Below the pieces are notes generated by a model, which saw only the letters and a list, made by a program, of their open reading frames with translations, did not search any database and was not told where the DNA came from. The position numbers were made by a program, and so were the translations under genes. From Pohlia nutans (lineage: Eukaryota; Streptophyta; Bryopsida; Bryales; Mniaceae): DNA of 64,000 nucleotides. The DNA is taken from assembly GCA_022496805.1 (NCBI GenBank), contig CM040089.1:932501-996500 (forward strand), in the 5' to 3' direction. Positions 1-11,775 of this stretch are shown here, piece by piece; the stretch's first letter is position 1; each line of letters starts with the position of its first letter.

Positions 1-237
1 TTGAACCATAGTCAATGCAATTTTGGCTTGGTCAACGACTTGACATACTTCTACATTTGTAATTTTAGAAAAATAAGTACTCAAATATGATTAAATCCAA
101 CCATTAGATAGGACGACAACTTGGTGAAGTATCTCCAAAAATTTAGATGACTTTCATCCAAGCATTGATGAGAACGTAGGGAAGATTTGAATCTGTTAGT
201 CGTCCAGTTTCTGGACGCTGTGACGTTTAGGGGTTAA
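1..237 (-). mobile_element. TTAA-flanked element, class D, partial (runs off the window start)
   Basis: The segment ends in ACGTTTAGGGG followed by TTAA (234-237). Read in reverse it matches the first ~235 bp of the elements at 50032 and 51474, including the hairpin near the end (CGTCC, then ggacg) and the following sequence. It is non-coding. The other end lies outside the window. The TTAA flank and CCCCTAAA-type end place it with the piggyBac-like MITE group described in the findings. Confidence 0.8.
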
Positions 238-1420
238 AGTCATCACTATTTCTTGCCTCTCACAGTTGCTTCAGTTCTTCAGGTTTGTAGTTTGTACGTT
301 CCCCTACTTCACAATCACAAAACATGGTGGGTTTGCTTCTCATTGCAGTCCTTGTGAAGAAAATTTACAGAAGTTACAAATCGTGACAATTTCTGTTGGA
401 CTAATTAAAACAACTCTGAAGACATTGTGCTATTCCATTCAGTACAGTACTCCTGTCAAGGAAGCAGATTTGGTTAGCAACAGATTCCCAAAAGGAAGAC
501 AAAACCAGTTTCGATGTCATACTCCTCTAGAGTTCCAAAATCATGGTTGCACTTTCCTCATTATTGACAGATGACATGTCTCACTTGAAGCAAAGCATCA
601 ACTCTACAAAAGTGTGACTGATTCTCCAAAACTATAAACACAAAAGAGTTCGTGACTGCCGAAAATATGTTGGATAACATAATGGGTGAAATGCAACACT
701 TTAAATTAAAAGTGAGGTTACGATTTTAGGAGCCTAATTTTACGCCAAGAGTCCAACCTAAAAGAGTGGGACAACTTTTGCTTTAGAACAACAGTTGAAG
801 CAGCACTTTCACTTTTAAAAGATAATGTTCATCAACTCGGGGTTTTAAGGGTCAAAGATGACAGTGCTCTTGTCAACGACCGTCCGTTGCCATAAAACAA
901 CATGAGATGTGGCACTTTAAATTAAAAGCGAGGGTATGGGTTTAGGGAGCCTAATTTTACAACTAGAGTCCAACTCAAAAGTGTGGACAACTCTCACTTC
1001 AAAGCAAAAGTCTAACCAACACTTCTACTTTGAACCTTGACCACCATAAACTGTTGATTGTGACATTGTTTCTTTCTCTTGCTCACATAACGCTCCTAAA
1101 CCACTGTCATCCAGCTCCACAAGCTCAAGACGAGTGAGAGAGCGGGCGCGAGACAGGGTTGAACGAGATCGGTATCGTCGCAAGACTCTACGTTGAAGAG
1201 GAGACTCGGTGTTTTTAGCTATGACAAGAGCTTGACAGGTTTAGAATGCACGCTTTGTGAGAGGTGTATACTTTTAGCTTCTGTGAGCCGAAGTTTTGGA
1301 GAGGGACATATTATTAACATAATGGTGTTGATGTCTGTGCAGACATGACAGAAGAGTTTCGAGGTTGCTGCAGGAAACCGTAGAGTTTCATACTGGTATG
1401 TTTGGTGGTTACTGAGCAGA
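238..1420. other. Non-coding upstream region with a diverged direct repeat
   Basis: No convincing gene. Two ~80-bp direct repeats occur at about 696-780 and 911-990. Both contain cactttaaattaaaag and gagcctaattttac, and they are separated by ~210 bp. The last few hundred bases, including the GA-rich stretch near 1130-1160, are the likely promoter and 5' leader of the kinase gene that starts at 1421. No clear TATA box could be assigned. Confidence 0.5.
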
Positions 1421-3819
1421 ATGGACGCCGAACTTGAAGAGGTGAAGCGCCAGATCACGGAAGTAGGGAAATCAATTGATGATGTTGAAAAGAGACTGGC
1501 GGTTTCAGAAGATGTCCATGAGATCGTCTACTTGCGGAAAAAGGGGGAACGGCTGCGGAAAGAGAAGGAGCAGCTGCAGGAAGAAAAATTGATTCTCCTC
1601 AGGGCTGATAAGCAAGGTGAATTTGCTCGTCTATCTACACTGTGTTGCTTTGTTCTTAGGTGTGTTGCTGTGCAGCTGTGATACTTAGGGTTAGTGAGTG
1701 CAGCACATCGGCTAAGCTTGTGCCAGGCTACTCATGCAGTACTGTCATGTAGGGAATGAAAGTTGTTGTCCTTGGAAATAATTTAGGTTTACTTGTGGTG
1801 TGTGATTTGTGTTAGAAGTCGACATCTTCTTTTAGCAATATGAGGGTTAGCCATGACTTCAGAATACTTGTTGGATTATGATCTCGAATTCTGCTGCAGT
1901 TGGCATCTACATTATTTTGGTGATAACCTGAGCAGTCTCCTTTCTTTTCTCTTGCGTTCAGTCTGTCTGGTTCAGCGCTTTGTTCTTGTCTAACTTAGGG
2001 TTTGCAAGTTTTCCGAGCTTAGAAGACTAATATTTCTCGTCTCTATGCTTAGAATTCTGCTGCAGGTTGGTCTTGTGCTGCATAGTTTATCTGTGATTTT
2101 CTTTTGCTTTGTTTTGCTTTTTCTTTGTCTTCTTCCTCTTCTTCTTGTGATTACATAATTCGGGTTATTTTTCTTGCAATTCTCATCTGGCGTGCTTTGC
2201 TGCACCTCCGATTAGATGTTTAATTTGAGTTTATATATATCTTTTGACCGTTGGGATTGGAGAATAGACTTCATTTGAAGATTTTACACTGTCAAGAAAT
2301 TTGAAATTTGGAATCATGGACAGTAGGTCATCTGCCTTGCTCTGGCCTTTGTTTAGAAGTCGCTTTTGCAGTTACAGGTGTCCTGTGTGATCTGTGTGAT
2401 CTCCCTCTTCATTTGTTGAGTTGGTTCCTGATGGTCTTGCGAATGCGTCATGTAGGTCCACGTAACTCAGCAATTATTATCAAGTCAGATCCAATGAGAG
2501 AAATGGTCGAAGATAGCAGTGGACTTGGGCTTCTTCCCAGAATCGACGAGTTGGATTCCTTTTTGAAAACTAATCCACTTCCATTTGGCTTTCCCATATC
2601 ATCGGAGTATTTTACACGCCTGGCTCCCTTTGATACCAAGAATTTGTTCAAGACGGAAGATTCGGAATATTTCTACAAGAAGTTGGACTCTGCCCTGGCG
2701 AAGGTCTTGGAGCCTCCACAAACAGGTTCAACGAAGGATTCTTTCCACCAATTTTGGAACGAGCTTGTCAATGACTTCTTGCAAATGTTCTGCATTGAAG
2801 CAATCTTTCGGGACAGAAACACCTCTAGGGATCCTTCGTCGGGCAATTTTCGCCCAGATGTAATTGGGCAAGTGGGGATGGAATGGGCATTGTGGAGGGG
2901 GGAGGAAAAGGCGGAGTATACTGCAGGAGACCCAAAGAAGGAACTACTTGATAAGCTTACTTGGGTTTATGATCGGGTCCCTTACATTTTCGCTTATTAT
3001 GCTAGAGGGGCGATGGTGACTTTGGTTGCTTTATATATGGTGGAGGGAACCAAGAAAATGAGAAAATTGGGTACATTCCATTTAGGGACTGTATATGGTC
3101 GTGTGGACATCGTCTTGGCCTATCTTAATGTGGCCAGATTAATACCTCGCTTAAGCTCTTTGTGTGAGGACTTCAGTGTCGAGGCAGAATTCAAGGTCCT
3201 TCCAAAGAGAGGTGGGAAGCAGGTGAAGTTGTATGGCAGCTCAGTAAAGAAGTTATATCTGTCCTGGGCAGTTTTTGACCGTGTGGTGGAAGTGTACGAT
3301 CTTATCAGAGAATGCCCAAATTCTGAGCAGGTTGTGAGATCTTCCCTTAAGGATGGAGCAGACAGGTGGCACTCAATAGTGTTCCAGCCTCGTTGTAGAT
3401 TGCAAAGAGCTAGGTCAGAGTCAGAGTTGGTCAAGGCTTTGGTATGCGTAGCCAAAGCTTTGGTCTGGCTTCACGAGAGGTCTATCATGCATCGCGATAT
3501 ACGGTGGTCAAACATTGGGCACCATGACGAGGCGTGGTTTCTTTTGGATTTCGATGAAGCCTGTACTTCGCCGCAATCAGAGGCGCACAGGAGTCTGAGC
3601 CGTGAAACTCATGCTCGAGAGACATGTACAGGAGGACACGACTGTTCTGTTGATATTTGGGGGTTGGGACACTTAATCAGAACTTCTGGAATATTGGGTT
3701 TGGTACCACAGCTAATCAAGCTTCAGGATCGCTGCTTAGATCGGAAGCCCAGCAACAGACCACCTACTTTGTACTGCCTCACAGAGCTGAGTAGCTTGAT
3801 CCATGATGGTCTTGTGTAG
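1421..3819 (+). CDS. Crinkler (CRN)-like coiled-coil protein with kinase-like C-terminal domain
   Basis: Two exons, 1421-1616 and 2456-3819, joined in matching phase (donor G|GTGAAT, acceptor TAG|GT), give about 519 residues. Residues 1-65 are a highly charged heptad-rich coiled coil (repeated E/K/R/L). After a middle region, the C-terminal third is kinase-like: HRD at ~411-413 within HRDIRWSNI gives the catalytic Asp and the Mg-binding Asn, and LDFDEA at ~430 takes the place of DFG. DFD is usual in FunK1/CRN-associated kinases, so this need not mean an inactive enzyme. Known of the family: CRN-type proteins are modular, with a coiled-coil or ubiquitin-like head and a variable nuclease or kinase tail; they occur in oomycetes, fungi and some plants. 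A plant role as a stress or defence kinase is inference. The ~840-bp intron is T-rich. Start chosen at the only ATG that opens the coiled coil. A transposon-related origin cannot be excluded. Confidence 0.78.
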
Positions 3820-4630
3820 GGAGGATTTTCTCTTTGCATAGGAATTCATAGGTCTGGACATTGAGTCGGAGCGTTGGGATGATGGAGCATTCTATTCGGA
3901 GCTGATTACTTCATTTTCGAGGGTGTGAGTGAAGGTTTCGGGTGATGTGCGGTGTTCGACGGTGGTGTATTTAGTGACCGTCGTTGTCCATTTCAAACTG
4001 GATAGGTTTTGGGCTGCGATCTGAGCTCCTGGATCTTGTATTGACTGTTTCGATCAGTGTAAGTCTTGTACATTTTAGCCGCAATTACTATCTACTGCTG
4101 TGAATTAGTCGATATCTTTTTTCATATTTCATGATCTCAGCAGCTTTCAGATGTTTAGTGTCCAGTGGCACAGTTTTGGTGCATTCTGACCTACTTCTAC
4201 TGCAAGCTTTGTAAAAATTACTCTGCAACTGTGTTGCTCTTGCAAATTGCACTGAATTGCAGCTTCCCGGATCTGAAAAAATCACCTTGACATGAATTTT
4301 GCTTTTTAAACTCATTGCAAAAAACAAAAGACAAAATAAGATGACCACCCACGCTCTGGATTTCTAGTCTGTCACGGTTCAGTACATCCACCTCGTATCT
4401 TTTAACATCATAACCCTCTCCTGTGACTTTCATTGCCACGAGGGTGCAGTCACAACCCCGGTCCTCCGCTGCACTCTCGGAGATTCATAACTCTCCAAGA
4501 TTTGAGAGTCTTAGAGGAGAGGGTTATGTCTCGGGCCTCCACCGGTTATCTAGTAATATACCCTGTACATGCACAAATTTAACCCGTAGTACCCGCTCAT
4601 GTTTCACCATCTTACTATACTCTTCACAAC
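3820..4630. other. Intergenic: 3' flank of the kinase gene and of the convergent hydrolase gene
   Basis: The kinase gene (+) and the hydrolase gene (-) converge here. T-rich 3' UTR-like sequence follows the kinase stop codon. I see no further gene. Confidence 0.5.
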
Positions 4631-7600
4631 TTAGAACTCATCCTGTTCGTAACTATGACGTTGGGCATCTACTGGAGCTATTTTCTCGGCTTCTGTTTCA
4701 GCGTCTATAGGACCTGGTTTCTCTAGTTTCTCAGGCTCTTTCGAAGCATCTGGAACAACTGGGTTATCCAACTCCTCCAATCCCTCTACTTCGCCAAACA
4801 GGGTTTTAAATAACTCACGGTGACATGAATCACAGTTGAAAAACCAGGAAAAATGTCCCTCTCCCTCCAGTCTGTGGAGCTCCACTTGCGGAAGCAATCG
4901 TTTCACGTACTCACTCATGACCAACGGCACGATCTTGTCTTCAGTTCCCTGCAGACACATGTTTCGTTAATTTCACAACTAAAATCTATTTTAAACTAAA
5001 AAAATTTAGGTTTGAGAATGACCTAACACAAGAGTACTGGACGAAGAATATTGACAGCAGTCAACTCAATTGAAGCTGCGTTTCAAACCAGGAATCAAAG
5101 ATGATATCTGGATGACGACCATATTCACCATTGCCTTCAAGAAACTAGAGTCTTAGAAGATTGACAGTGGTGAGGATGTCAATCTTACATGGAAAATATG
5201 GATGGGTCCAGAAAAGCCAGGTAACGCTGAGCGCCAGAAAAGGAAAATGCGAGAGAAGAGACTCCTTCTGGGAGGCGTGGCACGAATATCTGATAATTTG
5301 AAGCCCCATTTATGAGCCTGAAGGATCAGATCCTGTGCATGTGGCTTGGGGTCTCCTGAACGCACTGATTCTCTCGTTGCGCGCTCCCATGCTTCACCGA
5401 AAGCATCCGTCTCTAGCAGAGCTCGATCCTGACAAGCAATTAAAATAATGGTTACTTTAGATAAAACCACCGGAATACCTAAGTGCAACAATCTTGTTGT
5501 AAACTCGTCTTACTACTGCACGGGACTGTATAACTTGAGTTACCCATCCGGATAATCTGATCTTATTCAATCGTAGACGTCATAACAACAGTAAAATTAA
5601 ATTGTTTCAGACAAGAACCTTTTCCATGATCCATAGATTTAGGTTTGCATTTCGTTTTCTCATTGTAGTTACAACCCATGAGCAGGCTTGTGATCAACCA
5701 AGAGCTTTTTAAGTTGTAATTCTTAACCCTTAAAAGACATAATAAGCCCCACAGTCTTTTGGGAGAATCTTGTTCATAACTTCTACTCTGTTGAATCAAA
5801 TAGGGTTTTCAAAATGCCAAAACGAATATATTCAAGGCATCTATACTTCTTTAGAATAGAATTGAAGTAGATTAAAAAGAGAATCATGCTTAAAATGGGG
5901 TTTAAAAGAAATTTTGCGTGTGGGAATCAGAAGAGTCATGTCCTTAAAGTAGTTGTAGAGTCCATGAAGAAAAGCGAGTAGCAGTCACTGTAATGCATAC
6001 GGAATGAAAAAAGCTTTCAGCTACTCACTTTTGCATTGACGCGCTTTTTCGTGCTCTTCATGTATTTGTTGACCTTCTTGACATTACCCTTGAGTTTCCC
6101 TGGAACAAAAGAAGGCAAGTAGCGAGCATATCGAAATGTGGACTTCATGGGACCCAAACCCGCCCACATCGCTTTGCTTTCTTCGTTGGTGGTATTCTTG
6201 GCATAAGGGTTCATAAAAGGCCCAAACATGGCCACTCCTGCAGATCGTTGCATAAACAAAATCAGAAACTGATGAGAAACAGCTACTACCGACTGATATT
6301 GCCATTTTTATAAAGGGCCCTTCAGGCAAGAAAAGAAAAGACAAGAACACTACCAGCCAATCGAGCGGGAATGTAATGAAGGGCAGCCCAGGCATACGCA
6401 GCCCCCTCGGAGTGAGCGAAGACCCAGAACTTGTTTCCCATGCCCAAAGCGTCAGCAATGTCAGCCATGTCTTCTGCCGACGTGTTTAACGTTCGCTTCA
6501 ACTGAGGATCGCTTTGTCCAATCCCAGGCCGATCATACGCCACCAAACGGACACTATACTTCTTAAGCAACTTCTCATTCACGCCAGAAAGTCCTGCAAA
6601 TTTTGAGCTCATATAAGAGGCTGATCAAATGGAAACCATTCAAATGGCTGACCACCAAACTATATTAACCCCTAAAGGACCAAGAAGCCCAAATCGGGCC
6701 ACATGTTCCTTTTCTTTTGTTCAAATTTGTTTGATTTCTTACCATCACATGCAATGTTCTTCACTAATTCCGGTGATATAAAATTTGATCGTGACATCTT
6801 AATTATATTGACCTCTAATTGAATTGATCATTTTAAAACCAGGAATAATCCTTGGTCCTTTTAGGGGTTAAGACGTACCCAACAGACGAGATGAGAAGAG
6901 GCCATGAGCAAACAAGACGTTATGCTTGGCCTCCTCTTTGCTGGCACCCTGTTCCACATACGCAAAGTGTCGCCCATTCGGCAACTGAACCTTCTCCGCA
7001 ACGATGTTCGTCACATCCACTTTGTACTTGGAGCGTCCATCGCTCAAACTCCAACCTAGAACCACAGGTAAAAAACCTCTGAGCTTCACCTTCCAATATG
7101 TACAAAGCATTGAAAACTCCGAAACGCAAAAACAATTTATCCATCAATTCAAGCTAGTTTTAGACTACTTCAGTACGAGCCAAACCACTGCTCCAGGTTC
7201 TCAGAACATTCGATCATCGTATAAGCTCTGAGCTTCACCTCCCTAACACAGAATTTATGTACAAAGCATTGAAAACTCCGAAGCGCAAAAACAATTTATC
7301 CATCAATTCAAGCTACCTCAAGACTTCGCCAAACCACTGCTCCAGATTCTCAGAACATTCGATCCTCGGACAATTGCGAGAGTTAGCTAACTGACCTGTG
7401 AGGAGAATGCACAAGAACAAAACCCCAGCAGCACCAGCGAAGTAGGGCGCGACCTTGGCAGGCTCATAGCCTTCCTCCTTGTTGTAAATCTTCCTCGCGG
7501 TCTCCCGCCCCAGCTGCACGGTCTCCCCGGCCTTGCCCACCACGGGCCCGGCGCTCGAGCTCAGATACGCCGAGGATCGCTGCACATACGGGTGGTTCAC

Positions 7601-7792
7601 AAACCTGGACTGCGCCGCGGCCGTGCCCTGCCCCATCACGCGCATCACCGGCTGCACCTTGGCTTGCACCATGTCTCGCCATGTTGGAGCCCCAGCAGTG
7701 GAAGAGCTAGCATCTGGGGTCACATCCTCCGACTGTTTCCCCTCGCGCTCCATGGACGACTGTGGCGACGGATTGAACGCTTCACCCTCCAT
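4631..7792 (-). CDS. Membrane-anchored alpha/beta-hydrolase fold protein
   Basis: Six exons on the minus strand: 7396-7792, 6879-7055, 6354-6593, 6029-6237, 5189-5428 and 4631-4948. All have GT-AG borders and matching phases, totalling ~526 residues. The N-terminus is hydrophilic, followed by a predicted membrane segment at ~114-132 (VAPYFAGAAGVLFLCILLT). The hydrolase fold follows: oxyanion-type FAHGL, then AYDRPGIGQSD, the nucleophile elbow AHSEG with Ser ~253, acid Asp ~425 in GTEDKIVP and His ~453 in GEGHFSW, so the triad is complete. The family is a plant-wide group of alpha/beta hydrolases with uncertain substrates; esterase or lipase activity at a membrane is inference. The acidic C-terminal tail is likely disordered. 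An upstream in-frame ATG at 7819 would add nine residues. Intron 2 holds a TTAA MITE and intron 1 holds a tandem duplication. Confidence 0.87.
6669..6867. mobile_element. TTAA-flanked MITE, class A, in hydrolase intron 2
   Basis: A 199-bp non-coding element with inverted ends CCCCTAAAGGACCAAG and CTTGGTCCTTTTAGGGG, flanked by TTAA at 6665-6668 and 6868-6871. One boundary lies only 7 nt from the intron 5' splice site (GTACGTC then TTAA on the gene strand). It shares its interior, including caatgttcttcactaattcc, with the copy in the BLOS2 intron (10985-11195). Confidence 0.9.
7079..7370. repeat. Tandem duplication (~145 bp x2) in hydrolase intron 1
   Basis: The segments at about 7079-7220 and 7228-7370 are close copies. 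Each carries tgtacaaagcattgaaaact and caaaccactgctccag. They differ by scattered substitutions and small indels. The duplication lies within intron 1 (7056-7395) and touches no exon. Confidence 0.85.
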
Positions 7793-8504
7793 GAGTCCAG
7801 AAACCTCCAAAACTCTCAACCGATCTATCTATCTTCCTTCTTCCGCTGTGCATGCAGAGGCGAAATATCTAGAAAACGCCCGGGACTGTGAGGCCGGCAG
7901 TATCTGCTCGAGTGCAAGAGCTAGACTGTGAGCTTGCTTGCTGAGCCCTTCAACGCCCACTTGTTGGAATTATTGTTAATTGTGCAGGTTCCATAGATTC
8001 ATGCAGGGATGGGATCGGGGGACGGGATTCCCACCTGGCTGACCCAGCTACAGGAGTACCTAGACTGAAAGGCGAATGTGGGGAGTCGGTCTTCAGCTGG
8101 GGAGGCGCCACGTTGCGACCGGCCACCAGGTGGAGGTGATCGGAAGCGGCGCTTGTGCAGACGACGGGTGGAATGATTCGTTCCCGAGAGCGAGTCAAAC
8201 ATGAAAATCAGCCAAATTTCATTATTTGGTCAGTGATTGGCAAGGACGTCAGTCACGGTGCCCGAATATATGATCTTTGTGATTGAAATGAGGGGAGCAT
8301 GCATGACAAGTGAGTTCAGGGCCTGGGTCCCTGACTCATGCAGCTCAAAAAGAACCGGTCTCTGGATGCATGCCGTACCTGATTATGAGGAAAAGTAAGT
8401 ACTCTACAGAAAAGAAGCCGAAAAAATAAGCATAAAGTGAGAAATAGTACCTTAACTTATAGTGACTGGACAACCCTATAATGACAAGATAGGAAAGAAG
8501 GTTT
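7793..8504. other. Upstream region of the hydrolase gene
   Basis: Likely promoter and 5' UTR of the minus-strand hydrolase gene. The sequence is moderately GC-rich to ~8200, then AT-rich. No gene seen; the short open frames here have no recognisable content. Confidence 0.4.
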
Positions 8505-8804
8505 AGAGCATTCACACCCATGCAAGGTAGAGCTGACTTGCTGAAATTATTCATTTACATTTGAAGAGCCCTTGCACTTACACTCCCCCATCCTTGCACG
8601 TCCCTCACACGTCCCTCACACATCAAAAGTGCACATCAAATAGTCAATGGACCAATCACAAGTAGAATGTGGGATATAGGCAACTAAATAGTGATTTAAA
8701 GGGCCATTTCTTAACACGCTAGGATTGAGAGTCAAGAGGCATTTTTGAAGGACCCTAATTCTTGAGTGTGAAAGACTCTGGGAGGGCATGGGTGGCCATG
8801 CTCT
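8505..8804. mobile_element. MITE with AGAGCAT...ACCCATGC inverted ends
   Basis: Imperfect terminal inverted repeats of ~19 bp (agagcattcacacccatgc at the left; gcatgggtggccatgctct at the right) enclose ~300 bp of non-coding DNA with several short cctcacac repeats. No clear target-site duplication was found. A related end (ggggtgcggatgctct) occurs near 12105. The short GAGCATYCACACC end resembles plant hAT-type MITEs in style only. Confidence 0.6.
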
Positions 8805-8971
8805 TACAACCTAAGATTCTGACACAGAAGTGGTTCAAGATACAAGTTAAGGAACGAAGCTCGATCTCCGAAGATTGGGTCTTTTATTTTCCCTTTTCAT
8901 GATAGGCCCATGTGAACAGGCCCGCCGGCGGGGCCGTGGCAAAGTTCAGGTGCCTCTGACCTGGTCTTGGG

Positions 8972-9800
8972 ATGCGAAAAGGCTCGGTCGTTCATGTGGA
9001 CACGTTGCAGTACTGTAATGCTCTGGAAATCTGCGCCACCTACAGAAGTTCAGTTGGCCTGCCGTCATGCAGTCCAGGTTTATTTGATGAGAGAGAGGCT
9101 CCAGCGGAAGCTAAGTTACGAATTGAAGACATTGATAACAGAAAGTTACGACATGTCGGTATCATGCAACTATCCCGGGATATGAAACTAATGTGCCATT
9201 TGGTCCATTATTGTACAGAACATACGACGTCATGGAGAGGTGGGTTCGGTTGCAATGCCAAGTGAACCAAATTTATATCTGGAGTGCTGATCGTGTGCTT
9301 TGGGATCTCCACACATGGACAATTTCGGACTACATCACCAGCTTGTCATGCTAAAACTTATTATTGGATAGTTGGACTGCAATCTTTAAGCAGAGATTGT
9401 TCACACATTTTGTCGGTGATTTTGAGGAGGGACTTACAAGGGCTTGGATAAACTGAGGCAAGGTCGTGCCTCCGTGTCGAAGCCTTGTCCCGCTACAATG
9501 GATCCAGAAGCGCAGGGTGAGAAGGACACCATATGGCAACGACAAGTGCGAGAAGAGCTGCAGGCATCATTGCAGAAGGAGAAGGAGTACAGGAGGAGCT
9601 TGAACGGGAGATACTTGCAAAAAGCTGCAGCGGATGCAGAGAAAGAGTTTGAGTCAAGGAAGAATCTCATGCTTGGCAAATGTTCTGGTGAATCAGGGTG
9701 CATTGATGCTCCTCTGCATTCTACAGCGCGGCCTGTCGTATGGGGGAGCGCTCTCTATCGAGGGTTGTGGGCGAAGGCAGCCAAAATCCCCGAACCCTAA
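8972..9800 (+). CDS. Hypothetical open frames, possibly exons of an unrecognised gene
   Basis: Two open frames lie in tandem: 8972-9265 (97 residues) and 9444-9800 (118 residues, with an internal ATG at 9498). The second is rich in charged residues with an E/K/R/Q helix (REELQASLQKEKEYRRSLNG) that suggests a coiled coil. I recognise neither. They may be exons of one degraded gene or chance. The region before 8972 is locally GC-rich (gcccgccggcggggccg at 8921). Confidence 0.25.
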
Positions 9801-10631
9801 AACTTTGACTACGGCATAGAACAAGGTTTGAACACCATCATATCATGCATCTCAAAATGGGCTATTTCAGAGTTAAGAACACTATTACTTGATATCAAGC
9901 GTTATTTTTTGTTCCAGCCAACGCAGTATCTCACCTGCATTTGTGCGCCTGAGCATGTGAGAAGGCCTAAAACTACAAATAGACAGGTTAAAATACCAAA
10001 GCAAAGAGAATAAACATCAGTAGCTTTACTCAAAGTTCTTACATGAATGTGTTATTGCAAGGCCAACATTAGCCCCACAAACGACAAACTCGTTGGAAGC
10101 AGCAGGAGTAATCGTCTTCATGATCAGCAGTACATCTTGAAGATGGATTCTCAGGTTCAACTGAAACGGATAAAGCAAATAGTTAGTAGTGACCACAACG
10201 CAAGAGCATGGAAGGACTAACACGTTGCTTTGAATACAACCTGATTCCAGAGGCGGTAAATGAAACAACCTACGCCTGTTCAAAGACCTGAAACTACATC
10301 AAACACACTTTTTTCTGTCGCAGCCAGATTGAAATCCAGTTACTAAGAATCCTCCAAAAAAGTATGCACTTTATGTCAACGCAAAAAGCACGTAAATAGT
10401 CATTTTCAACGTGTGAACTAAAATGAAGTATGTACTGATGTTGCGCTGACTGAAACTTCACTGGGATCGTACCCAGTGAAATCAGGGTACACTCGTATAG
10501 TGAACCTCAAAATCTGAAAACGGGCTCATTCCATTTTGGAAATTTTGAGGTACATCGTATGATTAGTACTAGGTCTTTTTCCCAGCTCAGTAGAACAGAG
10601 AAGTTGCATGAATCCTAAAATAGTGGACCTG
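9801..10631. other. Intergenic, 3' side of BLOS2
   Basis: A minus-strand stretch at ~10026-10160 is preceded by a plausible acceptor and has an open frame (NLRIHLQDVLLIMKT), so a 3' non-coding exon or degraded exon is possible. Otherwise nothing recognisable. Confidence 0.35.
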
Positions 10632-11448
10632 TCACATTATGAACTGCCTTCCGTGATGGTGAGTACAAGCGATCCTGATCTTAGATTCCAAATTACTCGT
10701 GTAATTGTCCAGAGTGGACACCAAGGCCTCCAGCTCCGTCACTTCTTGATCAATTTCATCAATCTGTTGAAGATATTCACTAAACCCCTCGTTCTTCTGC
10801 TTTAACCTCTCCACGAACACTCGAAGGCCTTCTGCGAAATCGGCTTGGTTGTCGTGCTCGCTCGCCACTCTCAAGTTCATCCTCTCCAAGAGCTCGTACT
10901 CACTATTCGCAGCCTGCCAAACCAATAAACAGGCACCCTTTAAACCCTAATTCACGACTCAGCGCATACTTTGGAGGCCTTTAACCCCTAAAGAACCAAG
11001 AAGCCCAAATTGGGCCTCGTGTTTTGAGTAGGTCCTATGTGGACTTCTTTTTGTTCGTGATTTTTTTTTTAACACACATGCAATGTTCTTCACTGACTCC
11101 GGTGATATAAAATTTGGTCTCATCTGAAATAAAATTCACAATATGATCAATTAAATTTGTCATTTTAAAATCATAAATCCTGGGTCCTTGAGGGGTTAAG
11201 CGAAGGTGGTAGAGATTGAATAGTAAACTTACCTGAAGCTCTCCTTGCACAAGGGTGGTGACATTAAGGAAGAGAGTCTGCAAGGCCTTGGCAAGAGGGT
11301 CGAAAGGCGCCGGAGGCGGAGGACTCGTCGTCCGAGCTGCTGCAGGAGGGGTGGAAGAAGAAGATGGAATACTGGACGGGCTCTCCTCGGTCTGCGCGGA
11401 TGCTGGAGCAGACTCTACGGCAGCAGCAGCGGCGTCACTGTCCGCCAT
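10632..11448 (-). CDS. BLOS2: BLOC-1 subunit 2 (BLOS2) homologue
   Basis: Two exons, 11233-11448 and 10632-10913 (phase 0 junction, CTTCAG|GTAAGT and TTGGCAG|GCT), give 165 residues. After an Ala/Ser/Pro-rich tail (~1-48), residues ~49-160 follow the BLOS2 pattern: a Leu-rich start (ALQTLFLNVTTLVQGELQ), then NSEYELLERMNLRVASEHDN, AEGLRVFVERLK, and a long coiled coil ending TLDNYTSNLESKIR. BLOC-1 is a cytosolic helical-bundle complex acting at endosomes; in plants its subunits are linked to endosome-to-vacuole transport. The N-terminal low-complexity extension is longer than I expect for flowering-plant BLOS2. The single intron contains a TTAA MITE, and a telo-box lies just upstream of the ATG. 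A broken paralogue occurs at 33584. Confidence 0.9.
10985..11195. mobile_element. TTAA-flanked MITE, class A, in BLOS2 intron 1
   Basis: A 211-bp element with ends CCCCTAAAGAACCAAG and GGGTCCTTGAGGGG, flanked by TTAA at 10981-10984 and 11196-11199. It is the same family as 6669-6867, with a matching interior (atgcaatgttcttcact, ccggtgatataaaattt). The duplicated BLOS2 intron at 33614-33710 lacks it. Confidence 0.9.
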
Positions 11449-11465
11449 GAAAGCAGCAAGAGCAC

Positions 11466-11483
11466 GAAACCTAAACCCTAAAT
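11466..11483 (-). promoter_or_regulatory. Telo-box in the BLOS2 5' leader
   Basis: AAACCTAAACCCTAAA lies about 20-35 nt upstream of the BLOS2 ATG (in gene orientation). Telo-boxes (AAACCCTA) are common near transcription starts of plant housekeeping genes and bind Myb/TRB-type factors. Functional use here is inference. Confidence 0.5.
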
Positions 11484-11627
11484 CACATCACAAGGACGGA
11501 ATTATCTCATCTTCTGTGCGCATTTGATTCCACGGTTGTTGTTTCGCAACAAATCGGCACTTGTACAGGACAGCCGGCGTGTGGATGCACAGGAAAACAT
11601 GTTGTGTGCCTGCTTCCTGCTCGAGTG

Positions 11628-11712
11628 GGGTGTATTTGCCAACGCCCCACCAGACGCTGTATTTGCCAACGCCCCACCAGACACTGTATTTTTCAACACC
11701 TGTACCGGATAC
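11628..11712. repeat. Short tandem repeat (~27 bp, ~3 units)
   Basis: Units of the form tgtatttgccaacgcccc plus accagac repeat twice cleanly, with a third diverged unit (tgtatttttcaacacc). Related units reappear at ~12667-12715 (tgtatttgccaataccccac). Confidence 0.8.
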
Positions 11713-11775
11713 CGTATTTACCGTAAATCCCTCGGGCCCTCACGCCCTCTATAAATTCTGGGAGTTTATAGGCCG

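Noticed and set aside
4218..4710. Open frames between the kinase and hydrolase genes
   Set aside because: No recognisable content or splice support; consistent with 3' UTRs of convergent genes.
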